Origin: UBA937 sp031549725
GTDB taxonomy: Bacteria > Spirochaetota > Spirochaetia > Treponematales > Breznakiellaceae
Assembly: GCA_031549725.1 (NCBI GenBank)
Contig: JAVBPH010000056.1
Location: 25,484-89,483 of the forward strand
DNA length: 64,000 bases
Direction of reading: 5' to 3'
Part shown: positions 33,931 through 43,568 of the stretch, piece by piece
Position numbering within the stretch: the first letter of the stretch is position 1
Layout of the letters: each line of letters starts with the position of its first letter
The notes under the pieces: model-generated
The model's input: only the letters and a program-made list of their open reading frames with translations
What the model was told of the DNA's origin: nothing
The model's database searches: none
Position numbers and translations under genes: made by a program

Positions 33931-33967
33931 GGACCTCTAAAAACCCCGGTTGGGTTTTTAGAGGTCC
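33931..33967. repeat. Palindromic repeat, CGGTT-loop family (copy G)
   Basis: Perfect 16-base arms GGACCTCTAAAAACCC and complement around the loop CGGTT. The loop matches copies A, J and L, while the arms are different. It lies just upstream of the threonine aldolase ribosome site. Confidence 0.8.
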
Positions 33968-34054
33968 CTGGCATCTTTGGTGCCTTGGAGAAAATCGCCA
34001 ATACAGTATATCGTAAAGACCTACGGAATTGCGCTTTTCTCTATGGGGTACGAA

Positions 34055-34084
34055 AACTTCTAAAAACTGAAGTTTTTAGAAGTT
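34055..34084. repeat. Palindromic repeat, TGAA-loop type (copy H)
   Basis: Perfect 13-base arms AACTTCTAAAAAC and complement around TGAA. The arm is nearly the same as in copy F, so these two are close relatives. It lies between the divergent threonine aldolase and tcdA genes. Confidence 0.8.
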
Positions 34085-34187
34085 CCCTTATTATATAAAC
34101 CGGAAACCCCTACGGCTAGTCTTAAGCTGCCCCGGCTTTTGCAGCCGCATCATTGACTGTCCATGACGCTTGCCTTACCATAACAAC

Positions 34188-34916
34188 ATGATCAATCAGT
34201 TTATCCGTACAGAAACAGTGTTAGGAAAAGAAGCTCTGGAACATTTGAAAACCGCAAGGGTTGCAGTTTTCGGAATCGGCGGGGTCGGATCCTACGCGGC
34301 GGAAGCCCTGGCCCGGTCCGGGGTGGGTTCTTTTATTTTGATTGATAACGATGTGGTGGCACCTTCCAATATAAACCGGCAGATCATAGCATTGCACTCC
34401 ACCCTGGGACAGAAAAAAGTAGATGCCATGAAAGAAAGAATCCTGGATATCAATCCCCAGGCCCGGGTTGAAACGGTACCGGTTTTTTATACCGGTGAAA
34501 CATTCCCCGGCCTTTTGGATACCACCGTATCCGCTGTGGTGGACGCCATCGATTCGGTGTCGTCAAAAATCGACCTCATCACAGCATCCCAGAAACTGGG
34601 GATTCCCATCATCAGTTCCATGGGAACCGGCAACAAGGTCGATCCTTCAAAACTGGAAATTGCCGACATATATGAAACATCGGTTTGTCCCCTGGCGAGG
34701 ATTATGCGGCGGGAGTTAAAAAAAAGGGATGTGAAATCATTGCCGGTGGTGTATTCAAAGGAAATACCCGTAAGAAATTTTGTTTCCGGAGCCGGGGATG
34801 AACCCGGAGAAAACCGGAAACATCTGGCCCCGGGAAGCACCGCCTTTGTTCCATCGGCGGCGGGTCTTATAATGGCATCCTGGGTGGTAAGAACCTTTAC
34901 CGGAATGTTACCGTAA
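34188..34916 (+). CDS. tcdA: tRNA threonylcarbamoyladenosine dehydratase (TcdA/CsdL)
   Basis: 242 residues from the ATG giving MINQFIRTETVLG; a TTG six codons earlier is less likely. It belongs to the ThiF/MoeB/HesA ATP-binding family: GIGGVGSYAAEALARSG near residue 30, NINRQ, and the TcdA-type segment GTGNKVDPSKLEIADIYETS. The enzyme uses ATP to cyclise t6A to ct6A at position 37 of ANN-decoding tRNAs. The C-x-x-C zinc site of MoeB is absent, as in TcdA. The gene ends overlapping the next gene, tail to tail, by 20 bases. Confidence 0.88.
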   Translation: MINQFIRTETVLGKEALEHLKTARVAVFGIGGVGSYAAEALARSGVGSFILIDNDVVAPSNINRQIIALHSTLGQKKVDAMKERILDINPQARVETVPVFYTGETFPGLLDTTVSAVVDAIDSVSSKIDLITASQKLGIPIISSMGTGNKVDPSKLEIADIYETSVCPLARIMRRELKKRDVKSLPVVYSKEIPVRNFVSGAGDEPGENRKHLAPGSTAFVPSAAGLIMASWVVRTFTGMLP

Positions 34917-35562
34917 AGTCCAGGCCAAACTTCCAGCCTTCTATGGCGGGCAGGTCTTCGCCGCTCCAGAGTTTATACATGGGGAACCAGGTCCTAAAAT
35001 CAAAACCTAACAGGAGATTGCTGGTGGCGGCAAAATCCATCCCGACCCCCGCAACCGGGTACAGCCACCGTCCTTTTCCCCAAAAATAGGAAGAAATATC
35101 CCTGGTCTGACTGGCGGCATCTTCCTTGTCGGCACCCTCGAGTCCTCCGGCGGTGAGGCTGATCCTGAAATCAAATCCCGGTCCGGCATAAGCCCGGATG
35201 GTCCAGAAATCCAGGGGTTTATATATATACACCGCCTGAATCCCAAGAATGGAACCAAACACAAAGGCGGAACGGTTTTCTATGGCCGCAGGGACAGCCC
35301 TGTCCAGGGTATATGAATAGGCATAATAGGTTCCGTAAAAATCCAGGGAAATTTCCAGACCGAGATAATCAAAAAAAGATAATCTGGCGGCAGCACCTGG
35401 GGAAAAGAGTACCGGTGAAGGGTCGGATTCAAGGCCGTTGTCCTCGGGAAGAAAAAGCATCCCCCCCCGGATCAGCCATTGTACGCCTTCCAGGGCTTTC
35501 AAAGGAGCCCCGGCGGCAAAAAGTACCAAAATGCATACCGCAATTTGAATATATCTTTTCAT
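34897..35562 (-). CDS. Outer-membrane beta-barrel-like protein of unknown function
   Basis: 221 residues from the ATG giving MKRYIQIAVCILVLFAAG, a signal peptide ending near ALKALEG-like residues 20-25. The remainder has alternating aromatic/hydrophobic strands (YLGLEISLDFYGTYYAYS, LWSGEDL, WKFGLDFTVTF) and ends in F-R, a pattern of small outer-membrane barrels in spirochaetes. I cannot name a function. Its 3' end overlaps tcdA tail to tail by 20 bases. No operon partner in its own direction. Confidence 0.6.
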   Translation of the reverse strand: MKRYIQIAVCILVLFAAGAPLKALEGVQWLIRGGMLFLPEDNGLESDPSPVLFSPGAAARLSFFDYLGLEISLDFYGTYYAYSYTLDRAVPAAIENRSAFVFGSILGIQAVYIYKPLDFWTIRAYAGPGFDFRISLTAGGLEGADKEDAASQTRDISSYFWGKGRWLYPVAGVGMDFAATSNLLLGFDFRTWFPMYKLWSGEDLPAIEGWKFGLDFTVTFR

Positions 35563-35797
35563 ATGATAAAATATACCACACAATATAAAAAATTGCATAT
35601 TACCCTGAAGCCGGGAAAAAATGAACCTCCCCGGCAAGCCGAAGGGTATAAAGCCATACTCCCGAAAAATATATCCCTAAATTGATGGTTTTGAAAACGA
35701 AAAACAAGCTGTTAAAAAATTATGTCCGGTTATTTTCAGTATGATTACTGAAAAAACAGCATCAATTCCAGCGATACAGATTTTCCCGGCATCAATT

Positions 35798-36958
35798 TTA
35801 ATTAAACGGAGACCGGACCAGCACAAACCCCGCGGCCCCCACCCCGTAGGAATGCTGTTCCTCCCAGCTTGCAATGATAGTATTATCCACCAGGGCTATT
35901 CCGGTATAGAAAAAATCCTCCGGCAGTTCCGGCAGGGTAAAGAGATTTGTTTCGATGGTTTCATCCTCATTTTTTTTACCCACCGCACCGGCGCCCTGGG
36001 TAAACACCACCAGGGCTGTATTATTATTTGCGAATGCAAAGAGGGATACTATAGATGATTCCCCAACACCGTTCCCGGATGAATAAAAGGTTTTATATTC
36101 ATCATCCGGTGAAATCGCTTCAATCAAATATGAAGAGATACCGGATTTTCTGCTTAGGGCTTTTTCCGCGGTACCCCGCAGAAGGGGGTCCGCTTTCCCA
36201 AGAGATTCCGGTTCCAGGGCAATCCAGTAATCCCCCATGGATATGGATGATGGAGACTTATCCAGCGCCCCGGTTTTATAGTACAGCTTTTCATGCATGG
36301 CTGAAGATTTCTGCACCGCGGAAAAATACCAGTCCCCGTTTTTTCCCCGGGTAAGGGCTTCCAGATCCCATCCTTTTGATGAAGGAAAATTCCTGAATGC
36401 GGGGACCTCCCCATCCATAGGCTGGATACTCCCTTTTACAAGGCCTTTTACGGGTGTTTCCGGCAGGGGAAGGGATCCATGGTCCGAGAAAAAATCATCC
36501 CGGTACAGAAGTACCGACGGGATTTGATCAAACATAAACAATGAGGCAATACTGTACCGGGCAAAATGCGCCTTATCAAAAACAGGATACATACCCAGGC
36601 GGTAATCGTCCCAGGGAATGATGGCAAGAAACCCCTGCCGGTTTACCGCCAGGATCAGCCGGTTTTCCTGGATCATCATATCCTGTATATGGATTGAATA
36701 GGGCCAGGGAAGAAAGGACCCGAGGGAAGCTTCCCCGGGTGAGGAAATCACCGAAGGGCCTTCATCAACTAATTCAAACCACAGGGGGTTATCCCCGGGA
36801 ATCACCATTGCCAGGGGATTCATCCAGAGGGTGGCGGAAGTCCGGACATCGGGTTTTGAAACAGAACCGGAAAGCTTTGGATAACTAACGATGATACCCA
36901 TAACTAAAAGACCCAGGGCTGCCCCAAGAATTATGAGAGGTTTTCTCCGGATTTCCAT
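35798..36958 (-). CDS. Membrane-anchored protein of unknown function
   Basis: 386 residues from the ATG giving MEIRRKPLIILGAALGLLVM, one N-terminal membrane helix (about 7-27), then a long extracytoplasmic region. A TTG 16 codons upstream is an alternative start. The body is rich in short beta-strand and WF-x-x-D type segments (DYWIALEPES, LVVFTQGAGAVG, IIASWEEQHSYG), reminiscent of a beta-propeller, but no repeat is sharp. I recognise no family. It begins 50 bases after the preceding lipoprotein gene and is probably co-transcribed with it. Confidence 0.55.
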   Translation of the reverse strand: MEIRRKPLIILGAALGLLVMGIIVSYPKLSGSVSKPDVRTSATLWMNPLAMVIPGDNPLWFELVDEGPSVISSPGEASLGSFLPWPYSIHIQDMMIQENRLILAVNRQGFLAIIPWDDYRLGMYPVFDKAHFARYSIASLFMFDQIPSVLLYRDDFFSDHGSLPLPETPVKGLVKGSIQPMDGEVPAFRNFPSSKGWDLEALTRGKNGDWYFSAVQKSSAMHEKLYYKTGALDKSPSSISMGDYWIALEPESLGKADPLLRGTAEKALSRKSGISSYLIEAISPDDEYKTFYSSGNGVGESSIVSLFAFANNNTALVVFTQGAGAVGKKNEDETIETNLFTLPELPEDFFYTGIALVDNTIIASWEEQHSYGVGAAGFVLVRSPFN

Positions 36959-37007
36959 ACATTGTAGTGTATTGGAAGGAAAGCAGTCCCACAAGGGGCA
37001 AGGCAAT

Positions 37008-37832
37008 TCATTCCCGGGGAAAATAAGACCAGGTTTTGCTGGTATAGACTATCACCCCATTTTCCGAATAATACCTCGCCGGAGATTCGGAAGCCTTCAA
37101 ACCCATGGTCTCTCCGGTTTCCCAATACCGGCTTTCACCAAAAGGAGATGGGGATATCCAGGTCCCGCCTTCGGGAATGGGGATTTTCATATCCGTAAAT
37201 GTCCTGGAAACCAGGTAACGTTTATCAAACCCCGAACGGACAATCTTCTGGGCCGCCAACTCCCAGTCAACAATCCAGGGATCCGCTTTTACCCCGGAAG
37301 AAACGGGACCTTCCCGCAGGAGGGTCCTGAACCTGGGCCAGTCGAGTATTTCGGGGCTCCGTTTTCCTCCGCCGTCAAGGCCGGAGAGGAGCATAAAAAA
37401 CCGGGCGTCCACTCCTCCCTGCCAGTCTAACCGAAGGGTATCCCCCTGGGTATCCAGCGGGAAGAGCCCCCCCGCTGGATAGAACATACCCGGGGTAATT
37501 TTCCGGTTGGGCCAGTGGGGATAGGCGATCACCGGATTTACCCGGCTGCTGCAGATTTCCAGATGAAACACCCGGGTTTCCTGTTCCCGGATTGTCCGCC
37601 AGTTCCCCTTAGGGTCCACCCATTCTATACGCCACAGGGGTTTTCCCAGAACCGCCTCCCAATCGCGGGGAATATCCGGCAGTACCACCGCATAGGAACG
37701 GTATATCACGGGATTCCCGCAACCCGGCAGGACAAGAATACAGGCCAGTGCCATGGAGGCCAGTAAAACAATTATCGATAAAATTTTTATTCTGCTGGCC
37801 GCTTTTTTCGTTACGAATTGGTATGTTTTCAT
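37008..37832 (-). CDS. Predicted lipoprotein of unknown function
   Basis: 274 residues or so from the ATG giving MKTYQFVTKKAASRIKILS. A hydrophobic signal (about residues 15-36) ends in LVLPGCGN, a plausible relaxed spirochaetal lipobox with Cys near 37. The mature part has WRIEWVDPKGNWR, WPRFRTLL and TKTWSYFPRE segments, but no family I know. It precedes the membrane-anchored protein at 35798-36958 in the same direction. Both are exported and unrecognised, so they may work together. This is inference from adjacency only. Confidence 0.55.
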   Translation of the reverse strand: MKTYQFVTKKAASRIKILSIIVLLASMALACILVLPGCGNPVIYRSYAVVLPDIPRDWEAVLGKPLWRIEWVDPKGNWRTIREQETRVFHLEICSSRVNPVIAYPHWPNRKITPGMFYPAGGLFPLDTQGDTLRLDWQGGVDARFFMLLSGLDGGGKRSPEILDWPRFRTLLREGPVSSGVKADPWIVDWELAAQKIVRSGFDKRYLVSRTFTDMKIPIPEGGTWISPSPFGESRYWETGETMGLKASESPARYYSENGVIVYTSKTWSYFPRE

Positions 37833-37897
37833 ATTATATATATGTACATATTGTGAAGATTGCATTAATTCCTGAATTAATAGATACTAATAAAAGT

Positions 37898-39304
37898 ATG
37901 GAAGACTTAAAAAAATATCAGGAACTGCTCGCCCAGGGCCTCGATACCCGGAGTAAATGGCTTGAAAAAACGCAGCTGGTTAAATTAAAAGAAGAATTCC
38001 GCACATACCATTCCCTGTTTTCAACAATTTATGAAATCCTTTTAAAGAAAGGCGCAATCCAGCCTGATCCATATAAACACGAAGCTAAAATGGGGGAAAT
38101 TGAAATTCCCCCTTCAGACGATATTCCCGAAACGGAAAAGATCAACGAAATCTCCATCCGCCTCTCAAATTTTGATAATCAATTGGATTTCCTGGTTAAT
38201 TTTTATTCCTTCAGCGCTGAATTCCTGACCCTGGAACGGATTAAACGGATTTCCAGCCTGGTAAAATATATAAGTTGGTCCAATCACTCGGATTCATCGG
38301 CTAATGTGAATACAAAAATCCTGATGGGACTTATAAACGAGATGAAAACCGGCGGTGATCCCCTGTCGGTATCACTGCTGAACGAAGCTCAGCAGGGTCT
38401 GGGAAAAGCCACCAATACAATTATGCAGATTTTAAAAACCGTAGCAGACTACCAGAAAGAACTGTACAAACAGCAAATTCAGGTTAAAATTACCAATAAT
38501 CTTTCTATCAATTCCGACGGAGCCTATCCCCGAAGATCGGAAATCGTTACCCAGATTAAACGGAAATTTCACAGTGACATGCCCGGGGTTCCCTATTACC
38601 CGGACCTGGTGGATGAGGTGATCAGGGAACTGGATTCAAAGGAAGGCCCTCCATTGCGGGCAGCCAATCTGAAAGCCCTGGAAGTTATTGAAAACAAAGC
38701 AAAAGCAAAAAAGGAAGTTGTTTCATACAAGCCCTTCCTGATTGACGGACTCAGGGTTATGGGGGGCGGCGCCCTGACCCTGACGGAAATTTTAACTAAG
38801 TTCAATGAAAACAATGAGGCCTTTTCCAACATTAAAAAAACCTTTGGACAAAAAATCCGGGAAATCATCCGGCAGATGATGAATAAAGAACCGGATCCGG
38901 TGGTATACGAAATACAGTATTTGGATACCGCCAGGGGAACCACCAGTAAGGACAGGGTAAACTATTTCCAATTGCAGCAGGATGTGGAACGGCGGATAAG
39001 AGTATTAAATGCCTTTTCTTTAAGAACTTCCTCGGGGAGCAAACTGGATTCCATGGAGGAAGACCAGCTCCTTTCCCTGCTGAATAAAAACCTGAAGGAC
39101 CTGCAGACGATGCATAAAACGTTATCAGCCCTGGATGACTGCTTTAAACTTACGGCACCTCCGGAGATAAAGGACAAAATCAAAGGGGTCAAACCTGAAT
39201 TATCTGCAATTAAAAATGTTATCGTTGCTGCAAACCAGAAACGCTATGAGTACAGCTCTCTTAAGGAAGAAGAAGAACAACTTAAGAAAATCGGTATTTC
39301 ATAG
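37898..39304 (+). CDS. Conserved spirochaetal cytoplasmic protein, function unknown
   Basis: 468 residues from the ATG giving MEDLKKYQELLAQGLD. An open frame reaches further upstream, but it runs into the opposite gene. The protein is hydrophilic, mostly alpha-helical with likely coiled coils near the start and end (SLKEEEEQLKKIG), and has no signal or membrane helix. The middle contains DMPGVPYYPDLVDEVIREL and FLIDGLRVMGGGALTLTEIL. I recall similar proteins only from treponemes and assign no function. The next gene, an oligopeptide-binding lipoprotein, follows after 54 bases. Confidence 0.6.
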   Translation: MEDLKKYQELLAQGLDTRSKWLEKTQLVKLKEEFRTYHSLFSTIYEILLKKGAIQPDPYKHEAKMGEIEIPPSDDIPETEKINEISIRLSNFDNQLDFLVNFYSFSAEFLTLERIKRISSLVKYISWSNHSDSSANVNTKILMGLINEMKTGGDPLSVSLLNEAQQGLGKATNTIMQILKTVADYQKELYKQQIQVKITNNLSINSDGAYPRRSEIVTQIKRKFHSDMPGVPYYPDLVDEVIRELDSKEGPPLRAANLKALEVIENKAKAKKEVVSYKPFLIDGLRVMGGGALTLTEILTKFNENNEAFSNIKKTFGQKIREIIRQMMNKEPDPVVYEIQYLDTARGTTSKDRVNYFQLQQDVERRIRVLNAFSLRTSSGSKLDSMEEDQLLSLLNKNLKDLQTMHKTLSALDDCFKLTAPPEIKDKIKGVKPELSAIKNVIVAANQKRYEYSSLKEEEEQLKKIGIS

Positions 39305-39358
39305 GTTTGTTTCCCGGGCACCGGAAATGTTTTAAGTCTTTACCAAGGGGTAAATAGT

Positions 39359-41044
39359 ATGAATATAAAAAAGATGCATAAACTGTCTGTTTTTAACATC
39401 CTGATTATATGCCAGCTTCTTCTGGCAGTCCTTATTTTTTCCTGTAAAACCCAGCCCAGCGGGGATGGGTCCTCAATATCCGGCGGAACCATCCCTCCAA
39501 AAACAGAACCCGAAGATGACGGCGGGGAGTACGCCGTTCCCAGACCGGATGTTCTTAACAGGGAAGAATTTACCGTTGCATTTTCCCAGGGGGACCTGGA
39601 ACTGGATTTCCGGAAATCCTACCTGGCCAGTGAAGCCCAGATGTTTACGGCTTTGTATGAAGGACTTTTTTCGTATCATCCTTTTACTATGGAACCGGTC
39701 CCGGCGGTGGCCAGCCGCTGGGTAGTATCGCAGGATAAACGGGAATGGACCTTTACCATCCGGGAAACCGCCCGGTACTGGAATGGGGATCCCGTTCTGG
39801 CTTCCCATTTTAAAAAGGCATGGCTTTCCCTGATTGCCCCCGGGGCGGATTCCCCCTACTCATCCCTGTTTGATATCATCGAAGGCGCGAGGGATTACCG
39901 GCTCGGCAAAACCGATGTTTCATCCGTAGGGATTGATTGTCCCGATTCCCGGACCCTGGTGGTAACCCTGAATGCCCCCGCATCGTTTTTTCCCAGCATG
40001 CTCTGCCACCATTCGTTCAGTCCGATCCATCCGGAAATGCTGAACAGGGAAGACTGGAAAACCCAGCCGCCGGTGTCCAACGGTCCCTTCTATATTTTGA
40101 GCAAAACCGATAATTCCATCATCCTTGCCCGGAATGAATTGTACTGGGATGTGTCCAGGGTTTCACTGAAAAAACTGACCTTCCGGTTTTCCGGGGATGG
40201 GGATGAAGCTGCAAGCCTGTGGAACACCGGCGAGGCCCGGTGGATTTCAGGGGATGTAAATATTGATGCATTAAGTGACCACCGGGGGGTAGTGGTTAAT
40301 CCCATGTTTGCCACCCATTATTATTTTATCCGTTCTGCCCGGCAGCCCTGGAATGATTGGCGAATCCGGCGGGCCCTGTCAATTTCACTGCCCTGGAATC
40401 AGATCCGGGAGGGGCATTTCATGCCCGCCAAAACCCTGATCTATCCTATCCCGGGATATCCCGAAATAAAAATGGCGGATGAACAATTGCTTGATGAGGC
40501 CCGGCAGCTCCTGGTGGATGCGGGATATGCCCAGGGGGCGGGTCTGCCCGAACTGGTCATCAGAATTACCCCGTCCCAGGATGCGGGACGGATCGCCGGG
40601 ATTATGGCCAGCACCTGGAAGGAATCCCTGGGGGTGCCGGTAAAGGTCGAGGTTGTTCCATACAACAAATATTTCCAGTCCCTGAAAGAGGATAATTACG
40701 ATGTGGGATCTTCCACCTGGATCGGGGACTTTGCGGATCCCTATACTTTTTTACAGATGTGGACCAGCGGTTCAAACCTGAACGATGCAAAACTGGATGA
40801 CCGGGACTTTGAAAAACTGATCGACGATTCCATGATGGAAGATGGGGCGGAACGGTGGATCACCCTTTCCGAGGCGGAGAAACTTCTCCTTGACCGGGGA
40901 ACGGTGCTTCCAATTTCATACAGCCCTGCGGTCAACATTGTAGACCTGGACGAAATTAATGGATGGTTTCCCAATGCCCTGGATATTCATCCTTTCAAGT
41001 ATTTTTCCTATAAGACTATAAAACCCCTGCCCGGGGTGGTGTAA
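39359..41044 (+). CDS. oppA: Oligopeptide ABC transporter substrate-binding lipoprotein
   Basis: 561 residues, family 5 solute-binding protein. The signal peptide (about 1-27) ends with a lipobox at IFSC, placing the lipidated Cys near residue 29. The family core is clear: MFTALYEGLFSYHPFTMEP, SRWVVSQDKREWTFTIRETA and the C-terminal GSSTWIGDFADPYTFLQMW. It binds peptides outside the inner membrane for an Opp/Dpp importer. No permease or ATPase genes lie next to it, so it is an orphan binding protein. The OppA name is by family; dipeptides or other ligands are possible. Confidence 0.85.
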   Translation: MNIKKMHKLSVFNILIICQLLLAVLIFSCKTQPSGDGSSISGGTIPPKTEPEDDGGEYAVPRPDVLNREEFTVAFSQGDLELDFRKSYLASEAQMFTALYEGLFSYHPFTMEPVPAVASRWVVSQDKREWTFTIRETARYWNGDPVLASHFKKAWLSLIAPGADSPYSSLFDIIEGARDYRLGKTDVSSVGIDCPDSRTLVVTLNAPASFFPSMLCHHSFSPIHPEMLNREDWKTQPPVSNGPFYILSKTDNSIILARNELYWDVSRVSLKKLTFRFSGDGDEAASLWNTGEARWISGDVNIDALSDHRGVVVNPMFATHYYFIRSARQPWNDWRIRRALSISLPWNQIREGHFMPAKTLIYPIPGYPEIKMADEQLLDEARQLLVDAGYAQGAGLPELVIRITPSQDAGRIAGIMASTWKESLGVPVKVEVVPYNKYFQSLKEDNYDVGSSTWIGDFADPYTFLQMWTSGSNLNDAKLDDRDFEKLIDDSMMEDGAERWITLSEAEKLLLDRGTVLPISYSPAVNIVDLDEINGWFPNALDIHPFKYFSYKTIKPLPGVV

Positions 41045-41129
41045 AGAAGATTTTTCCTTGGTGGCTGAGGCAATTCGCCCTGAACATGCCGAAAGGCCGA
41101 AGCCATCCGCCGCAAATATAAATGCCCCT

Positions 41130-41191
41130 TTCCTTCGGGAGCCTCAGGGTCCGGGGATTGTTCCGGTGGTTGAGGTTCCCGAAACCACCCG
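41130..41191. repeat. Dispersed repeat with GGTGGTT/AACCACC palindrome (copy 3)
   Basis: Contains CCTTCGGGAGCCTCAGGG and then CCGGTGGTTGAGGTTCCCGA followed by AACCACC, matching both modules of copies 1 and 2. It lies between the convergent oppA and pcrA genes, where it might act as a two-way terminator. Confidence 0.7.
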
Positions 41192-41249
41192 TTAGTGTTA
41201 CTGCCTTATTTCTGCAGACATCTTCGATGATTCGGGATCCGCCGGGGGT

Positions 41250-43568
41250 TTACCCGGAATAATCGGTTTTCATAAAATTGGAACTCTGAAATTCACTGAG
41301 AAATTTTACTTCCCTGCCGCCGTTAAACCGGACATACACCACAGAACCGTCTTCACTTTCCCGGATATCAAAAACCCCGCCGTAACCATAATCATCATGG
41401 AAGAGCGTATCCCCTACCCTCCAGCGTCCATCCGATGAAACCTTTGCTCCCGGCTGCCCGGTCTCCGGGACCAGGGAACTGCGGTTCCTGTAATTAAGAC
41501 CGCTTCCCCCGGATGCAATAAATCCATAGGGAGCATCTCCGATAACCCGGATGCAGTCTTTCCCCATTTCCCTGAGAAATACCGATGGCTCCACCGGCTG
41601 GGTCCTGCCGAAAAGACGGCGTACCCCACAGGATGTAATGTAGAGTTCATCCATGGCCCGGGTGGCGCCTACGTAAAAAAGACGCCTCTCCTCTTCCAGG
41701 TCCTCGTCTTTTTTGTCTTCCCTGGGGAAAACACCCTGTTCAAGGCCGGTCATAATTACCCGGCGGAATTCCAGCCCCTTGGTATTATGCAACGTGATAA
41801 GGGTTACCGCATCTTCATTATCCCCGGATTGTTCTATGCTGCGGTCCAGTTCAACATGTTCCAGAAATTCCAGAAGCCCGGTTTCACTGGCTTCATATTC
41901 ACTGGCCGCATTTGCCAGTTCCTGAAGATTGGCCAGCCGCTGGTTTCCGGTAATATCGTCGTTCGACCGGTGATATTCTGCAATCCCCGATTCCTGGACC
42001 AGCATGACCACACAACGGGAAAGCCCTTCCCCAAAACGGAGATCATCATTTTTATCATGTTTTTTCGATTTCTTTTTTTCCGGCCTGGGGATGATCCCGC
42101 TGTTTTGGGTGAGGGCGCTGCGGCCGCTTTCCAGGGCTTTAAGAAACACCTCAATCCCGGAACGGGCTTTGGCACTTAGCGACGGCATAAGCCTGAGCGC
42201 CGCCGCCGCAATATCCGCGGAAACGGGTTCCTCCGGGACCAGCAGATCCTCCTGATCACCGGATCCGCCAACCCCGGCTTCCAGTACAATCCGGTCTATG
42301 GTGGAAGCTCCGACTCCCCTGGTGGGTTTGTTGACCACCCGCCTGAAGGCTATTTCATCCCTGGGATTTACCAGAAAAGACAGCAGCGCCAGGGCATCTT
42401 TTATTTCTTCCCGTTCGTAAAATTTCAAAGAACCCACGACCTTATAGGGAATTCTCCGCCGGAGCAGTTCGGTTTCAAAACCCAGGGACTGGGCATTGGT
42501 TCTATAGAGGATTGCCCAATCGTCGTATCTCGGGTGTTTTCCTTCCCCCATGGACCGCTCGATAAGATCAGCGCAAAATGCAGCCTCCACATCCTGGTTG
42601 GGCAAAAATGCCAGAAGCGGGATTTCCCCGCCTTCCCTGGAAGCCCGGAGGGTTTTTCCCAGCCGGCCCTTATTGTGACTAACCACAGAGGAAGCGGCGT
42701 TGAGGATGGGCAGCACCGACCGGTAATTTTCTTCAAGCCTGATAATTTCCGTGTTGGGAAAAAGTTCCGGGAACTGCAGAATATTCCGGACCTCCGCACC
42801 CCGGAACCGGTAAATCGACTGGTCATCATCCCCTACTACACAGAGGTACGTTCCGGGACCAGAGAGCTCCCGGAGCAGTTCAAACTGGGCAATATTGGAA
42901 TCCTGGTATTCATCCACCAGGATTACCTTAAAACGTTCCCGGAAACGGTCGGCTACTTCGGGAAAACCCTTCAGGATATCCACGGGTTTTTTGATAAGAT
43001 CCCCGAAATCCACATTGCCAATCTGGAGTAGCCGTTCCTCATAACGCCGGTAGATCCGCCGGAAATCGCCCCGGTGATCAATCAGGTCCGTCTCGGGATC
43101 ATCCGGGGAAAGAAAATAATCCTTCGCCCGGGCTATCAGGTGGGCCCGGGATTTAACTTCCTGCTTGGTCGAATCGGGCATCAGGGTGGAAAGCAGGGCC
43201 ACCGTGTCATCATCATCATAAATTACAAAACCCGGAGGAAGTCCCAGGAGATGGCCGTTCCGCCTTAAAAACCAGGCCCCGAAGGAATGGAACGTTCTGA
43301 GCATGGCATCGCCGGACCGGGGCTCAATCTGGGCTGCCCGGGAAGCCATTTCCCGGGCAGCCTTGTTGGTAAAGGTCACCGCCAGGATAGACCGGGGGTC
43401 AATTCCGCATTCCCGGATAAGGTAGGCAATTTTTGTGGTAATCACCCGGGTTTTCCCGGAACCTGCCCCGGCCAGGATAAGCAGGGGACTTCCCGAATGG
43501 AGCACCGCCTTCCGCTGTTCATTATTGAGGGGCTCCAGATATGAAGGATAGGAGGTTTGTTCAGCCAT
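41250..43568 (-). CDS. pcrA: UvrD/PcrA-type ATP-dependent DNA helicase
   Basis: 772 residues from an ATG that overlaps the rimO stop by 8 bases (ATGGCTGA). It is a superfamily 1A 3'-5' helicase for repair and replication restart. Visible motifs: Walker A GAGSGKT (about residues 36-42), DEYQDSN (motif II), GDDDQSIYRFRGA (motif III), LEENYRS (motif IV) and LITLHNTKGLEF (motif V region). The C-terminus has the Tudor-like segment WRVGDTLFHDDYGYGGV that marks PcrA-type proteins and contacts RNA polymerase in Bacillus. Whether it is best called PcrA, UvrD or Rep is open. Confidence 0.92.
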   Translation of the reverse strand: MAEQTSYPSYLEPLNNEQRKAVLHSGSPLLILAGAGSGKTRVITTKIAYLIRECGIDPRSILAVTFTNKAAREMASRAAQIEPRSGDAMLRTFHSFGAWFLRRNGHLLGLPPGFVIYDDDDTVALLSTLMPDSTKQEVKSRAHLIARAKDYFLSPDDPETDLIDHRGDFRRIYRRYEERLLQIGNVDFGDLIKKPVDILKGFPEVADRFRERFKVILVDEYQDSNIAQFELLRELSGPGTYLCVVGDDDQSIYRFRGAEVRNILQFPELFPNTEIIRLEENYRSVLPILNAASSVVSHNKGRLGKTLRASREGGEIPLLAFLPNQDVEAAFCADLIERSMGEGKHPRYDDWAILYRTNAQSLGFETELLRRRIPYKVVGSLKFYEREEIKDALALLSFLVNPRDEIAFRRVVNKPTRGVGASTIDRIVLEAGVGGSGDQEDLLVPEEPVSADIAAAALRLMPSLSAKARSGIEVFLKALESGRSALTQNSGIIPRPEKKKSKKHDKNDDLRFGEGLSRCVVMLVQESGIAEYHRSNDDITGNQRLANLQELANAASEYEASETGLLEFLEHVELDRSIEQSGDNEDAVTLITLHNTKGLEFRRVIMTGLEQGVFPREDKKDEDLEEERRLFYVGATRAMDELYITSCGVRRLFGRTQPVEPSVFLREMGKDCIRVIGDAPYGFIASGGSGLNYRNRSSLVPETGQPGAKVSSDGRWRVGDTLFHDDYGYGGVFDIRESEDGSVVYVRFNGGREVKFLSEFQSSNFMKTDYSG

